Positions 8,815 through 17,733 of a stretch of DNA of 64,000 nucleotides are shown piece by piece. The notes beneath the pieces were generated by a model. The model saw only the letters and a program-made list of their open reading frames with translations. It did not search any database and was not told the DNA's origin. The translations under genes were made by a program, and so were the position numbers. Source of the stretch: Desulfofustis limnaeus (GTDB lineage Bacteria; Desulfobacterota; Desulfobulbia; Desulfobulbales; Desulfocapsaceae). Numbering within the stretch: position 1 is the first letter of the stretch; each line of letters opens with the position of its first letter. The stretch spans positions 2,490,501 through 2,554,500 of the forward strand of contig NZ_AP025516.1 in assembly GCF_023169885.1 (NCBI RefSeq), written 5' to 3'.

Positions 8815-9798
8815 TTACTTCACATAGCCGAGTTGGGTCAGGACGTCCTTGGTGGCCTGATATTCGTCATCCCAGTACTTACCGAATTCAACCGGGCCTT
8901 TCCAGCCGGGCCGTTGATCGAGCAGGGAGGTGGCCTGGTACTCGACGAACATCGGGTCCTGGGCGGCTTGCTCGAGCACACCGGCCAGATAATCGATGAT
9001 CGGCTGCGGGGTGCCCTTCTTGACCGCCAGACCACGCCAGCGGCCGGTGGTGATGTTGATACCCAGTTCCACCGAGCAGGGGACATCGGGGAATTTATCC
9101 AAACGCTTGTCGTTGAAGACGATGATCGGCTTCAGTTTGCCAGCCTCGATCAGCGACAGGATGACGCCCGGCTCCTCATGGAGCACGTCGAGGTGTCCGC
9201 CGAGGACGGCCGCATGGGTCTGCGGGGCCTTGTCGAACGGTACGTATTTGATGTCGATGCCGGCTTCCTTGGCAAAACGCATGATGATGATCTCATCCGG
9301 GCTGGTCGGGGTGGTGCCGGTGAACTGCAGTTTTCCCGGATTGGCCTTGGCATACTCGATCAGTTCCTGGACGGTCTGGAAATTCTTGTTCTCCGGGTTG
9401 ATGTAGAAAATGCTGATATCCTGCTGGACCTGGACCAGCGGTGCAAATTCCTCACTGAAATTCTCCCGGCCGAGAGCGGTGTTGATCAACTGCTCGGGGC
9501 TGAAGTTGTAGATGGTGTACCCGTCGGCAGGTTGTCCCAAGACGTATTTCGAGGCCTTGACGCCGGCCCCGCCGGTCATATTGGTTACGTTAATGGTGGT
9601 ACCGAGAAGCTTGGCAGCGGGCGTCATCAGGTTGCGCACGAAGATATCGCTGCCACCACCGGCGCCGTACTGGACGACAACTTCAATGGGCCGCTCCGGA
9701 TATCCGTCGGGGCCGTCTCCGGCCTGCACGGTAAAGGCAAAAAGGAACGAGAGAACCGCCAAAACGGAAAACCGCACAGATTTTTTCATACTCAGCAT
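8815..9798 (-). CDS. tctC: Tripartite tricarboxylate transporter substrate-binding protein TctC
   Basis: A 327-residue periplasmic binding protein. Residues 1-26 form a Sec signal peptide (KK, hydrophobic core, AQA-type end at VQA). Family features follow: YPERPIEVVVQYGAGGGSD, the GGAGVKASKYVLGQPADGYT stretch and the C-terminal WDDEYQATKDVLTQLGYVK. It captures a carboxylate for TctAB. GAGGTGA lies just before the first ATG. The gene is the first of the operon and sits 200 bases downstream of a candidate sigma54 promoter. Confidence 0.93.
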   Translation of the reverse strand: MLSMKKSVRFSVLAVLSFLFAFTVQAGDGPDGYPERPIEVVVQYGAGGGSDIFVRNLMTPAAKLLGTTINVTNMTGGAGVKASKYVLGQPADGYTIYNFSPEQLINTALGRENFSEEFAPLVQVQQDISIFYINPENKNFQTVQELIEYAKANPGKLQFTGTTPTSPDEIIIMRFAKEAGIDIKYVPFDKAPQTHAAVLGGHLDVLHEEPGVILSLIEAGKLKPIIVFNDKRLDKFPDVPCSVELGINITTGRWRGLAVKKGTPQPIIDYLAGVLEQAAQDPMFVEYQATSLLDQRPGWKGPVEFGKYWDDEYQATKDVLTQLGYVK

Positions 9799-10016
9799 AC
9801 ACTCACCTCATTAACTATCGAGTTAACGTCTTGCCAAAGCGAACCGCAGCCCACCCGGCCTTCTTGTCTGCACCTGCAGACATGGATCATCCTGGTAACG
9901 CGTGCATCTCCTTTGCTTTTCGTGGTTGAATCATCTCGTCCCCGGCTCGCTCGGCGGCCGAGAAGAGACCTGCCGTGGCAGGTGCGAAACACCGACACGT
10001 CCATCCCCTTACCTCT

Positions 10017-10032
10017 AGCAAAAGATGGGCCA
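10017..10032 (-). promoter_or_regulatory. Candidate sigma54 promoter for the tctC operon
   Basis: On the minus strand TGGCCCATCTTTTGCT matches the -24/-12 consensus (TGGCAC-N5-TTGCW) with one change and the exact 10-base spacing between GG and GC. Transcription would begin near 10006, leaving a leader of about 200 bases before tctC. A sigma54-dependent activator gene lies directly upstream. Apart from this promoter and the palindrome cluster at 10163-10206, I see nothing else in the gap 9799-10217. Confidence 0.75.
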
Positions 10033-10162
10033 GATCGACCTGTTGGCAGGGATTTCTTACGATGGTGAGGATCAGTTTGTTATAGCGAGGAAAAAATGAT
10101 GAGTGCTACCCTTTGAGCGGTCACCGACAGAGCAGAACAGGATCGCCTGGTCGGTTTCTGCC

Positions 10163-10206
10163 GTTTCACGTTCGAAACATGTTTCATAACGTTTCATTTT
10201 TGAAAC
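10163..10206. promoter_or_regulatory. Palindrome cluster, candidate upstream activator sites
   Basis: Three overlapping or adjacent inverted repeats share the half-site GTTTC/GAAAC: GTTTCACGTTCGAAAC (10163-10178), GAAACATGTTTC (10174-10185) and GTTTCATTTTTGAAAC (10191-10206). They lie 130-190 bases upstream of the sigma54 promoter, the usual distance for enhancer-type sites. The adjacent PrpR-family activator is the obvious candidate to bind them. Confidence 0.7.
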
Positions 10207-10217
10207 AAGAGGGTGAT

Positions 10218-12218
10218 TCAGGGGCCCGGCCTTCGCTGACCTCGTATCGGAGCCGGTTCTTCGAGCTGCTGCAGTTTCCGCCAGAGCGTGGTCCTGCTGA
10301 TGCCGAGCCGTCGAGCCGCCTCGCTCTTGCTGCCCCGACACTCGCGCAGCACCTGGTGGATCAGCTGCCCCTCAAACGCATTCATCCCCTGATCCAAGGA
10401 GCCGTCTCCTGCCGGCAGTCGAGTATGGTGACCATCCGGGGGCGTGTTTACCGAATGGACGGCATCGGGCGAAGCATCGCCGGCAGCGCTTGCCCCCCCG
10501 CTAAAATCCTGGATCTGCAGCGCCTTACGGACCTCCCTGGTATGAATGAGGCCGCCCGGCGTCAGCACCGACAAGCGCTCCATGGCGTTGCGCAACTGCC
10601 GGATATTACCCGGCCAATCATACCCGATCAGCACCTCCTGGGCCCCCGGCGAGAAAAAACCCGGCGGCTTATGCTGCACGGCTAAAAATTCCTGAAGAAA
10701 ATGATCGGCGATGGCAAGGATATCGTCACGCCGCTGGCTCAACGTCGGGATCGGCAAAGACAGGACGTTGAGCCGGTAGTACAGGTCTTCCCGGAAACGG
10801 CCGGCGGCCACCAGTTCCCGGAGATTTCGGTGGGTAGCGGCGATCAGTCGGACATTGATGGGCAGGATGCGGCTGTCGCCCAGCCGCATCACTTCGCGCT
10901 GCTCGATGGCCCGAAGAAATCGGGACTGCAACATGGGCGGCATCTCGCCGACCTCGTCGAGCAACAGGGTGCCGCCATGGGCCATTTCAAACACCCCCGC
11001 TTTGCCACCCTTGCGCGCCCCGGTAAAGGCGCCTTCCACATAGCCGAACAATTCGCTCTCCAGGATGGATTCGGGCAGAGCGGCGCAGTTGATCGCCACG
11101 AACGGTTCATTGTGCCGTCGGCTGGCGTTGTGGATGGCCTGGGCGAAGATCTCCTTGCCGGTGCCGGTACGGCCGTAGATGAGCACCGTCGAATCGATGG
11201 CGGCGTATTCCATGGCCAGTCCCACCGCCTCCACCAGGGCCGGGCTGGTACCGATGATATCGGCAAAACGATGGCGGGCGACCAGTCCTTTGTCGGAGAG
11301 CTTGCGCCGCACCTTGCTTTCGATTTTCTGCAGCGAATCGAGGCGCTGGAAGGTGGTCACCACACCTTCTATCTTGCGGTCGACGATGATCGGAATGCGG
11401 TTGCCGACCACCTTGACCGAGCCGATCTCAAATACCGCCCCCAATTCCGGCCGCCCCGACTTGAGCAGCAGATGGCAGCCGGCATCGGGAATCACCTCGG
11501 TCACATCGCGGTTGATCGCCTGCTCCGCCGTCCATCCGGACAGCTCCTGGGCTACCCGGTTGAACACGGTGATCCGCCCCTCCCGGTCCAGGGCGATAAT
11601 TCCGTCATAGGTGAAGTTGAAGATCGCCTTGAGCTGCTCGGCCTTGCGTTTTTCCTGTTTGCGGACCTGGTTGACCCGCCGCGCCTCGAGCAGGGCGGTG
11701 CGCACCGCCTCGAAACCGGAGGTGATGACCACCGCATCCAACCCCTGGGCGCGGGCCTCCCGGGCCATGGCGATCTTGCCGATGACCACGTCGGCGCCGC
11801 GCTGCCGGAGCAGACCGATGCCGTGAGCGATGTCGTCCAGATCGTTTTGGCAGGTATATTTGATCAGCTTGTCCTCGATGATTTTTTCCAGGCTGGACAA
11901 ACCGACGATCACGTCCTCCACATCGACGATGCCGACCCGGCTGCCGATCTTTTTCGCCTCCTTGTAGGCACGCAGGATATCGTAGCCGCCGATGCGGATG
12001 TCCACCACCGGCAGTTCGATCCCCGATTCCTTGATCTTCGAGGCGGTCAGCCCGCGGCTGACGATCACCTGATAGCCCTGCCGTTCCGCTGTCTGCACCT
12101 GTTCGACGGCATCATCCATACGGGTGACGCGGATATCCACGTCCTCGTCGGCGCCGATAACCTTGAGACCGATCTCGGCCAGTTCCGGATAGGGGCAAAT
12201 AAAGAGAATATCAGCCAT
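10218..12218 (-). CDS. Sigma54-dependent transcriptional activator, PrpR family
   Basis: About 666 residues. A PrpR_N sensor domain (residues 1-175) is followed by a PAS domain (about 195-290), a sigma54 AAA+ domain (about 325-560) and a Fis-type helix-turn-helix at the C-terminus (SKSEAARRLGISRTTLWRKLQQL). The AAA+ domain has Walker A as GRTGTGKE (arginine where glutamate is usual), the sigma54-contact loop GAFTGA and Walker B GGTLLLDEVGEM. PrpR_N domains sense small organic acids, so it probably reports the imported substrate. The ATG at 12218 is chosen because GAGG precedes it by five bases; a start 14 codons earlier lacks such a site. It lies directly upstream of the tctC operon and its candidate binding sites. 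Confidence 0.92.
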   Translation of the reverse strand: MADILFICPYPELAEIGLKVIGADEDVDIRVTRMDDAVEQVQTAERQGYQVIVSRGLTASKIKESGIELPVVDIRIGGYDILRAYKEAKKIGSRVGIVDVEDVIVGLSSLEKIIEDKLIKYTCQNDLDDIAHGIGLLRQRGADVVIGKIAMAREARAQGLDAVVITSGFEAVRTALLEARRVNQVRKQEKRKAEQLKAIFNFTYDGIIALDREGRITVFNRVAQELSGWTAEQAINRDVTEVIPDAGCHLLLKSGRPELGAVFEIGSVKVVGNRIPIIVDRKIEGVVTTFQRLDSLQKIESKVRRKLSDKGLVARHRFADIIGTSPALVEAVGLAMEYAAIDSTVLIYGRTGTGKEIFAQAIHNASRRHNEPFVAINCAALPESILESELFGYVEGAFTGARKGGKAGVFEMAHGGTLLLDEVGEMPPMLQSRFLRAIEQREVMRLGDSRILPINVRLIAATHRNLRELVAAGRFREDLYYRLNVLSLPIPTLSQRRDDILAIADHFLQEFLAVQHKPPGFFSPGAQEVLIGYDWPGNIRQLRNAMERLSVLTPGGLIHTREVRKALQIQDFSGGASAAGDASPDAVHSVNTPPDGHHTRLPAGDGSLDQGMNAFEGQLIHQVLRECRGSKSEAARRLGISRTTLWRKLQQLEEPAPIRGQRRPGP

Positions 12219-12298
12219 GACAACCTCAGCGGCGACGGTTCCTGCCGCCGCCGCTGTCACATCTGGCAGACCGCCGGTGGCGGCCGACCACGTACCGG

Positions 12299-14125
12299 TT
12301 AAAGCAGACGCACCGCACCGGCATCGGCCGAGGCGGCAAAATGGGCATACGACTGCAAGGCCCGGGATACCACCCGGTCACGTTTCGGCCGATAGGCCTG
12401 ATCGCCGCGAGCCTCTTCGGCGGCACGCCTGGTGGCCAGTTCTGCCTCCGGCACCTGCAGGGTAATGGTCCGGGCCGGGATATCGATGTCGATCGGGTCG
12501 CCGTCCTTGACCAGGGCGATCAGCCCACCGCTGGCCGCCTCCGGCGAGACATGGCCGATGGACAGCCCGGACGTGCCGCCGGAAAAGCGTCCGTCGGTGA
12601 CCAGCGCGCAGGAGGCACCCAGCTTCATCGATTTGATGTAGGAGGTCGGATAGAGCATTTCCTGCATCCCTGGACCACCCTTCGGCCCTTCGTAGATAAT
12701 AACCACCACGTCGCCGGCCTGGACCGCACCGCCGAGAATCCCCTCGATGGCGTCTTCCTGGGACACGAAGACCTTGGCAGTACCGGAAAAGCGCAGAATG
12801 GAGGCGTCGACGCCGGCGGTTTTGACGATACAGCCCCGCTCGGCGATGTTCCCGTACAAGACGGCCAGACCGCCGTCGGCGGAATAGGCATGGTCGCGAT
12901 CGCGGATACAGCCGTTACTCCGATCGCGGTCCAGCTCCGGATATTGATTGCCCTGCGAACCCATGACCAGGTTGCGGCCACTCGCCCCGGGAGCGGCTCC
13001 GTAGAGCTTCAACGCCTCTGCGGAGACGGAGTCGCGCATGATGTCGAAGCGATCGAGCGCCTCGCCCAGGCTCATCCCGTCGACCCGGCCGACGCTGGTG
13101 TCGATCAGGCCGCAGCGATCCAGCTCACCCATGATGCCGAGGATGCCGCCGGCCCGGTTCACGTCCTCCACGTGGTAGGTGGAACTGGGCGAGACCTTGC
13201 TCAAATGGGGTGTCCGGCGCGACAGCCGATCAATGTCGGCCATGGTGAAATCCACCTCACCTTCCTTGGCGATGGCCAGGATGTGCAGCACCGTATTGGT
13301 CGAACCGCCCATGGCAATATCCAGCGCCATGGCGTTCTCGAAGACCGCTTTGGTACAGATCGAGCGGGGCAGCACCGAGGCGTCTTCCCGCTCGTACCAG
13401 GCCGCGCACATTTCGACTATCCGCTCCGCCGCTGAAGTGAACAGCTGCCGCCGCAAGGCATGGGTAGCCACCACCGTACCGTTGCCCGGCAACGCCAGCC
13501 CCAGGGCCTCGGCCAGGCAGTTCATGGAATTGGCGGTGAACATTCCGGAGCAGGAGCCACAGGTGGGGCACGCGGCCCGCTCGATGACCGCCATGTCCTC
13601 GTCGCTGACCGTCTGGTCGGCGGCCATGATCATCGCATCGATCAGGTCGAAGCCCCGGCCCAAGGCGCGGCCGGCCTCCATCGGACCACCGGAGACATAG
13701 ATGGCCGGAATATTGAGCCGCATCGCCGCCATCAACATGGCCGGGACGATCTTATCGCAATTGGCGATCAAGACCATCGCGTCGACCTTGTGGGCGTTGC
13801 ACATGTACTCGATGGAATCGGCAATCAACTCCCGCGACGGCAACGAGTAGAGCATGCCGTCATGCCCCATGGCAATGCCGTCGTCGATGGCGATGGTGTC
13901 GAACTCGGCGGCAAAGCAGCCGAGCTGCTCGATGCGCTGCTTGATCAGCTGCCCCACCTGGTGCAGATGCATGTGGCCGGGAACCATCTGGGTGAACGAG
14001 TTGACAACGGCGATGATCGGCCGGCCGAAATGCTCTTCCTGCATACCGTTGGCTCGCCAGAGAGAACGGGCGCCGGCCATTCGCCGTCCTTGGGTGGTGG
14101 TGTTGCTGCGCAGAGGAATTGCCAT
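12299..14125 (-). CDS. ilvD: Dihydroxy-acid dehydratase
   Basis: A 608-residue IlvD/Edd family enzyme, close in length and sequence to enterobacterial IlvD. Cluster cysteines are visible in NCDKIVP (near 122) and [16 protein letters not shown] (near 195), and the carboxylated-lysine/Mg site region in [19 protein letters not shown]. The enzyme dehydrates 2,3-dihydroxy-3-methyl acids to 2-keto acids in valine/isoleucine synthesis; relatives act on sugar acids. Its place upstream of a carboxylate-uptake regulator leaves open a catabolic role, but the sequence itself looks like the biosynthetic type. AAGGAG precedes the ATG. Confidence 0.92.
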   Translation of the reverse strand: MAIPLRSNTTTQGRRMAGARSLWRANGMQEEHFGRPIIAVVNSFTQMVPGHMHLHQVGQLIKQRIEQLGCFAAEFDTIAIDDGIAMGHDGMLYSLPSRELIADSIEYMCNAHKVDAMVLIANCDKIVPAMLMAAMRLNIPAIYVSGGPMEAGRALGRGFDLIDAMIMAADQTVSDEDMAVIERAACPTCGSCSGMFTANSMNCLAEALGLALPGNGTVVATHALRRQLFTSAAERIVEMCAAWYEREDASVLPRSICTKAVFENAMALDIAMGGSTNTVLHILAIAKEGEVDFTMADIDRLSRRTPHLSKVSPSSTYHVEDVNRAGGILGIMGELDRCGLIDTSVGRVDGMSLGEALDRFDIMRDSVSAEALKLYGAAPGASGRNLVMGSQGNQYPELDRDRSNGCIRDRDHAYSADGGLAVLYGNIAERGCIVKTAGVDASILRFSGTAKVFVSQEDAIEGILGGAVQAGDVVVIIYEGPKGGPGMQEMLYPTSYIKSMKLGASCALVTDGRFSGGTSGLSIGHVSPEAASGGLIALVKDGDPIDIDIPARTITLQVPEAELATRRAAEEARGDQAYRPKRDRVVSRALQSYAHFAASADAGAVRLL

Positions 14126-14216
14126 GATCCTTCTCCTTGAAATGTTCTTGACCCGACACGACGAACCGTCAAGGGCTGCGATGCGGGTGATTATGGTGTA
14201 CCGCGGCGGTGACCGC

Positions 14217-15191
14217 TCAAGGCTTCAAGTCGTCGGTACGATCGGTGGCCGGCGGCGGGGTCGGCGTCAATGTCGCCAGACGATGGTACAGCTCGGGATC
14301 CATCTCGATCGCCAGTGCATTGAGCGAATCTTCCAGTTGCTTGGTGGTGCGCGCCCCGATGATCGGGGCGGTTACCGCCGGGTGAGCCGCTACCCAGGCC
14401 ACGGCCAGACTCACCGGATTGTACCCGTTCGTCCGGGCGAAATCGACATATTTGACTGCCGCCTCGAGCATCCACTGGTCTCCGTAGCGCCGGGCATAGG
14501 TGGCCAGACGCCCGAGACGGTTGTCCGATGATGCTATTTCCATCCCATATTTACCGGTCAACAGACCGCCGCCCAGCGGGTTGTAGCTGAGCACCCCGAG
14601 ACGGGCCGATTGCGCCAGCGGCAACAATTCCACCTCTGCCTGACGCTTGACCAGATTGTACATCGGCTGCATGCAGCAAAAGGCGCTCCAGTCGTGCAGG
14701 GCCGAAACCCCGAGGCCGAGCGCCACCTGCCAGGCCGCAAAATTGCTGGCGCCGATGTAACGGATTTTACCCTGCCGGACCAGATCGTCAAGGGTGGACA
14801 AGGTCTCTTCCAACGGGGTGTGCGGATCAAATCGATGCAGGAAATAGAGATCGATCCAGGACGTCCGCAACCGCCTCAGACTCGCCTCCACCGAGGCAAT
14901 CAGGTTGCGCCGTGACGCCCCCCGGGCATTGATGTCGCCGCCCATCTGCCCCCAGCCCTTGCTGATGATAATGAGCTCCTCACGACAGCCGGCGATCAGA
15001 CTGCCGAGGATTTCCTCGGCCCGCCCCTGACTGTAGACGTTGGCGCAATCGAAAGTGTTGATGCCGGCGTCGCGGCAACGACGAAACATCGCCGTCGATT
15101 CGGCCTCGTCAGCCTCGTTGCCGAAGGTCATGGTTCCCATACAGAGCTTCGATACCTGAATACCGGTCGTACCGAGGTAACGGTAATGCAT
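14217..15191 (-). CDS. Aldo/keto reductase
   Basis: A 324-residue AKR-family protein with a complete barrel. The catalytic tyrosine is in [13 protein letters not shown] (near residue 53), the lysine in IIISKGWG (near 79) and the histidine in [10 protein letters not shown] (near 120). The C-terminal NADPH site is in [15 protein letters not shown]. It reduces an aldehyde or ketone with NADPH; the substrate is unknown. GAGGAG precedes the ATG. It is on the same strand as ilvD, 91 bases upstream of it. Confidence 0.88.
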   Translation of the reverse strand: MHYRYLGTTGIQVSKLCMGTMTFGNEADEAESTAMFRRCRDAGINTFDCANVYSQGRAEEILGSLIAGCREELIIISKGWGQMGGDINARGASRRNLIASVEASLRRLRTSWIDLYFLHRFDPHTPLEETLSTLDDLVRQGKIRYIGASNFAAWQVALGLGVSALHDWSAFCCMQPMYNLVKRQAEVELLPLAQSARLGVLSYNPLGGGLLTGKYGMEIASSDNRLGRLATYARRYGDQWMLEAAVKYVDFARTNGYNPVSLAVAWVAAHPAVTAPIIGARTTKQLEDSLNALAIEMDPELYHRLATLTPTPPPATDRTDDLKP

Positions 15192-15227
15192 GACATATCC
15201 TCCTCTTCTGCGGGGCGTTCTCCGTCT

Positions 15228-15911
15228 TTACGGCGCCGCCTCCTGGTCGTTTGTGGGGGTGTCTTCCCGAGCCTCCCGGACATGATCCCGCATGACTCGT
15301 TCACAGAGCCCCGGATCACCCAGTTCCAGGGCCAGCAGAATCTTCCGATGGCCGGTGATGCTCCGCTGCACGCCCCGCCGGTGCAGCAGGGTGTGCTGGC
15401 GATACCGCAATACATACTGGCGCATATCCTCGATCAGGCCGTGCAGCCGCGGTCGGGAACGGGCCAGCAGTCCGTAGAGCAGATCGTGGAAACGGGTATT
15501 GAGGGCAAAAACGATCTCCAACGACTCCTGCCGGCACGCCAATTCGGCCTGCTCCACCAGTTCTCGCAAGGCCTCCAATTCGGCTGCCCGGATAGTGGCG
15601 CACAGGCAGGCGAGCGCATGTCCTTCGAGAACCGAGCGGATCTCGAACAATTCGTTCATATCCTCGACCGACTCATCGGGGACCCGGTAGCCGCGGGCCC
15701 CGGCGGCGCTGACCAGGCCTTCCAGTTCCAGCTTGTGCAACGCTTCTCGAACTGGCGTGCGACTCACGCCGAGACGCCGGGCCAGAGACTCCTCGGTAAG
15801 CCGTTGACCGGGCGGAAATTGACCGGTCAGCAGATGACGCCGCAAGGTGGTATAGGTCTGTTCCCGTACCGAATGCGAACGGTGAGGTGGAGACGGTTGG
15901 GTATCTTTCAT
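15228..15911 (-). CDS. GntR-family transcriptional regulator with FCD domain
   Basis: About 227 residues from the ATG at 15911. The winged helix (about residues 12-75) contains LTEESLARRLGVSRTPVREALHKLELEGLV, and the FCD ligand domain follows with the metal-binding pattern of FadR-C proteins. An upstream in-frame start at 15971 is possible, but it would run through the operator-like repeats, so 15911 is preferred even though its ribosome site is weak. The gene is divergent from the Fe-S/Cys-rich pair at 16170-17674, with operator-like repeats between them, so it probably controls itself and that pair. Confidence 0.87.
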   Translation of the reverse strand: MKDTQPSPPHRSHSVREQTYTTLRRHLLTGQFPPGQRLTEESLARRLGVSRTPVREALHKLELEGLVSAAGARGYRVPDESVEDMNELFEIRSVLEGHALACLCATIRAAELEALRELVEQAELACRQESLEIVFALNTRFHDLLYGLLARSRPRLHGLIEDMRQYVLRYRQHTLLHRRGVQRSITGHRKILLALELGDPGLCERVMRDHVREAREDTPTNDQEAAP

Positions 15912-16108
15912 TTTGTATCCCAAAAATGCACGTATTCTCTCTTTTGTACCCCAAGAACCGGCGCCCGTCAAGTCAGGCTTGACTACTGATTTCTCTCATT
16001 AACCGCTCTATAACATTGTGTTAGTGGACAGCAGATTACGTTTTCAACCTACCCGAACTCAGTTTTTTTCAACCAGACCATTGCCAATGGATGCCATTTT
16101 GGATACAA
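15911..16108. promoter_or_regulatory. Operator-like repeats in a divergent intergenic region
   Basis: Two direct copies of TTTTGTAYCCCAA lie at 15911-15925 (TTTTGTATCCCAAAA, perfect 5-bp arms) and 15942-15956. A third, inverted copy (TTTTGGATACAA) is at 16097-16108. The first overlaps the GntR start codon and the third lies about 60 bases before the divergent Fe-S gene. This is the arrangement expected for autoregulation by the adjacent GntR protein. The rest of the gap is AT-rich and holds no other clear signal. Confidence 0.55.
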
Positions 16109-16169
16109 TCACCGCAGCAACCCTTTGTCGGGCACCTACGCCTCACCGCAAACCAGCCGAGGAACCAGT

Positions 16170-16997
16170 ATGAAAATTTCCAAAGAACGGTGTGTCGGGT
16201 GCGCCAATTGCGTACCCATCTGCTCCGTCGGCGCTATTTATATAGGCGACGACGGTCTGGCGGAGATCAACACGGAGACCTGTGTCGAATGCCACAACTG
16301 CTATCGAAGCCTCAGCTTCGAGCATCTCCAGCCGGGCCTCACCCGGACCATCCGCCGGGTCTTAAAAAAAATGAGCCTGCGTTTTCAGCCGGACCCCGAT
16401 GTCTGCCCCACCGAGGCCTTCATTCCGGACGAGTTGAGTTGGCCGCGCATCGTTCGCCGCGCCTTCAGCGACCCGATGGTCACCCATGAATCCACCGGCG
16501 TCCATGGCCGCGGCACCGAAGAGGTGAAGACCAACGACGTCAGTCACCGGATCAAGGCAGGCGATGTGGGGGTCGTCATCGAGTTCGGCCGCCCCGGCAT
16601 CGGTGTCTACTTCCGGGAGGTGCAGAAGGCGACCATGGCCCTGGCCGCCGCCGGCGTCGTCTTCGAGGAGGGCAATCCGGTGACCCAGATGATGGCCGAT
16701 CGGGCCATCGGTACCATTCGCGAGGACGTCCTTGACGAGAAGGTCCTGTCCTGTATCGTCGAAGTGACCGTCTCGCTGGCCGACACGGCCAAGGCCCTGC
16801 AGACCGTCAAGCAGATCTGCCGGGCCGCAGAGACGGTGATCAGCATCGGCGTCTCCACGGTCTGCAACGAGGACGGCAGCGAGCCGCTCCGGGAGATCCT
16901 CGAGCGCGAGGGCTACCAGACCGGTTGGGCGAAAGTGAATCTGGGCCTGGGGCGGGCCAGCAACGCCTCGATCAGTACGGGAGGTACCCGATCATGA
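16170..16997 (+). CDS. 4Fe-4S protein of unknown function
   Basis: A 275-residue protein with an N-terminal ferredoxin-like part. The first cluster motif is canonical (CVGCANCVPIC, near residue 8). The second begins CVECHNC (near 42), but its fourth cysteine is displaced to DVCPTEAF about 40 residues later. The remaining ~180 residues match no family I recognise; they contain GDVGVVIEFGRPGIGVYFREVQ and VSTVCNEDGSEPLREILE. The start at 16170 is set by GAGG seven bases upstream. Its stop overlaps the next start (ATGA), so the two proteins are probably made together and form a complex. An electron-transfer or assembly role is possible, but unproven. Confidence 0.8.
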   Translation: MKISKERCVGCANCVPICSVGAIYIGDDGLAEINTETCVECHNCYRSLSFEHLQPGLTRTIRRVLKKMSLRFQPDPDVCPTEAFIPDELSWPRIVRRAFSDPMVTHESTGVHGRGTEEVKTNDVSHRIKAGDVGVVIEFGRPGIGVYFREVQKATMALAAAGVVFEEGNPVTQMMADRAIGTIREDVLDEKVLSCIVEVTVSLADTAKALQTVKQICRAAETVISIGVSTVCNEDGSEPLREILEREGYQTGWAKVNLGLGRASNASISTGGTRS

Positions 16998-17674
16998 CCA
17001 ACACCCTGCACCGGTTCGGCACACCGGACACCCTGAACAACGACTTCATCGTCTTCGCCATGGCCGCCAAGGGCTTCAACGAGCAAGGCGCCTTGGACAA
17101 GGCCAAGGCCTTCCTGCGGGCCGCCATCAAATACCAGCCGATCAACATGGGCAACGCCCTGGTCAATTCCCTGTACCGGCCGGAAAAAGATCTGACCTTC
17201 ATCAAGCTCTATTTCGTCGGCCGCCAGCAGAAGACGACCTACGAGAAGCTGATCGACGAAATCCCCGGGCCGGGCTCGGCGGCGGTGGTCTTCGACGACC
17301 CCAACAAGGTGAAGAATTTCGTTCGCGACGTCAAACAGCTCGACCTCGGGCTGTCCATCAATATCAGCGCCCTGGTGGACGATGTCCGCAACATCTGTGG
17401 GGAGGTGGAGATCACCCCGCACGCGGTGGAGTACACGCTCGGTTTTCACGGCGATACGAGCCGGCTGCCGGAGCGTGACACGCTGTCGCTGACCACCATG
17501 TGCGGGCACGGCATGGTATCGGCCAATTTCGCCAAGAAGATGATCGACCGGGTCAAGGAAGGCCGGATGGATCCGCAGGAAGCAGCCTGCTGCATGGCCA
17601 AGTTCTGCGTCTGCGGCGTCTTCAACACCACCCGGGCCATGCGCGTCCTGAACCGGGTCAAGAAAGGCCAGTGA
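16994..17674 (+). CDS. Conserved Cys-rich protein of unknown function, partner of the 4Fe-4S protein
   Basis: A 226-residue soluble protein that I do not recognise. Cysteines are concentrated in its C-terminal half: MCGHGMVSANF near residue 170 and the dense CCMAKFCVCGVFN near 203-215, which could bind a metal or cluster. The N-terminal half is alpha-helical in character and has no cysteines. It starts inside the stop codon of the preceding gene (4-base ATGA overlap), which shows translational coupling. A strong hairpin follows the stop. The pair faces a GntR regulator on one side and a tartrate-dehydrogenase-like gene on the other. Confidence 0.78.
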   Translation: MTNTLHRFGTPDTLNNDFIVFAMAAKGFNEQGALDKAKAFLRAAIKYQPINMGNALVNSLYRPEKDLTFIKLYFVGRQQKTTYEKLIDEIPGPGSAAVVFDDPNKVKNFVRDVKQLDLGLSINISALVDDVRNICGEVEITPHAVEYTLGFHGDTSRLPERDTLSLTTMCGHGMVSANFAKKMIDRVKEGRMDPQEAACCMAKFCVCGVFNTTRAMRVLNRVKKGQ

Positions 17675-17678
17675 CCTG

Positions 17679-17717
17679 CCGTGGACGAACCGCACTCATC
17701 ATGCGGTTCGTCCACGG
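17679..17717. terminator. Bidirectional hairpin between convergent genes
   Basis: A perfect 16-bp inverted repeat (CCGTGGACGAACCGCA, 7-nt loop) starts five bases after the stop of the Cys-rich gene and ends 17 bases before the stop of the convergent dehydrogenase gene. There is no T-run. Its place suggests a shared transcription end or 3'-end stabiliser. Confidence 0.65.
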
Positions 17718-17733
17718 AAACGTGTTCGCCAGC

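Noticed and set aside
9970-9990. Second sigma54-like site around TGGCAGGTGCGAAAC
   Set aside because: It is on the plus strand, the GC element at -12 is missing, and it would not face tctC.
10701-12302. A 533-codon open frame on the plus strand
   Set aside because: It lies opposite the sigma54 activator, has low-complexity His/Asp/Gln-rich sequence typical of antisense GC-rich frames, and shows no domain or ribosome site. Similar long plus-strand or minus-strand frames opposite tctA (6686-7903), ilvD (12341-13435), malic enzyme (35962-37326) and glcD (189-1295) were rejected for the same reason.
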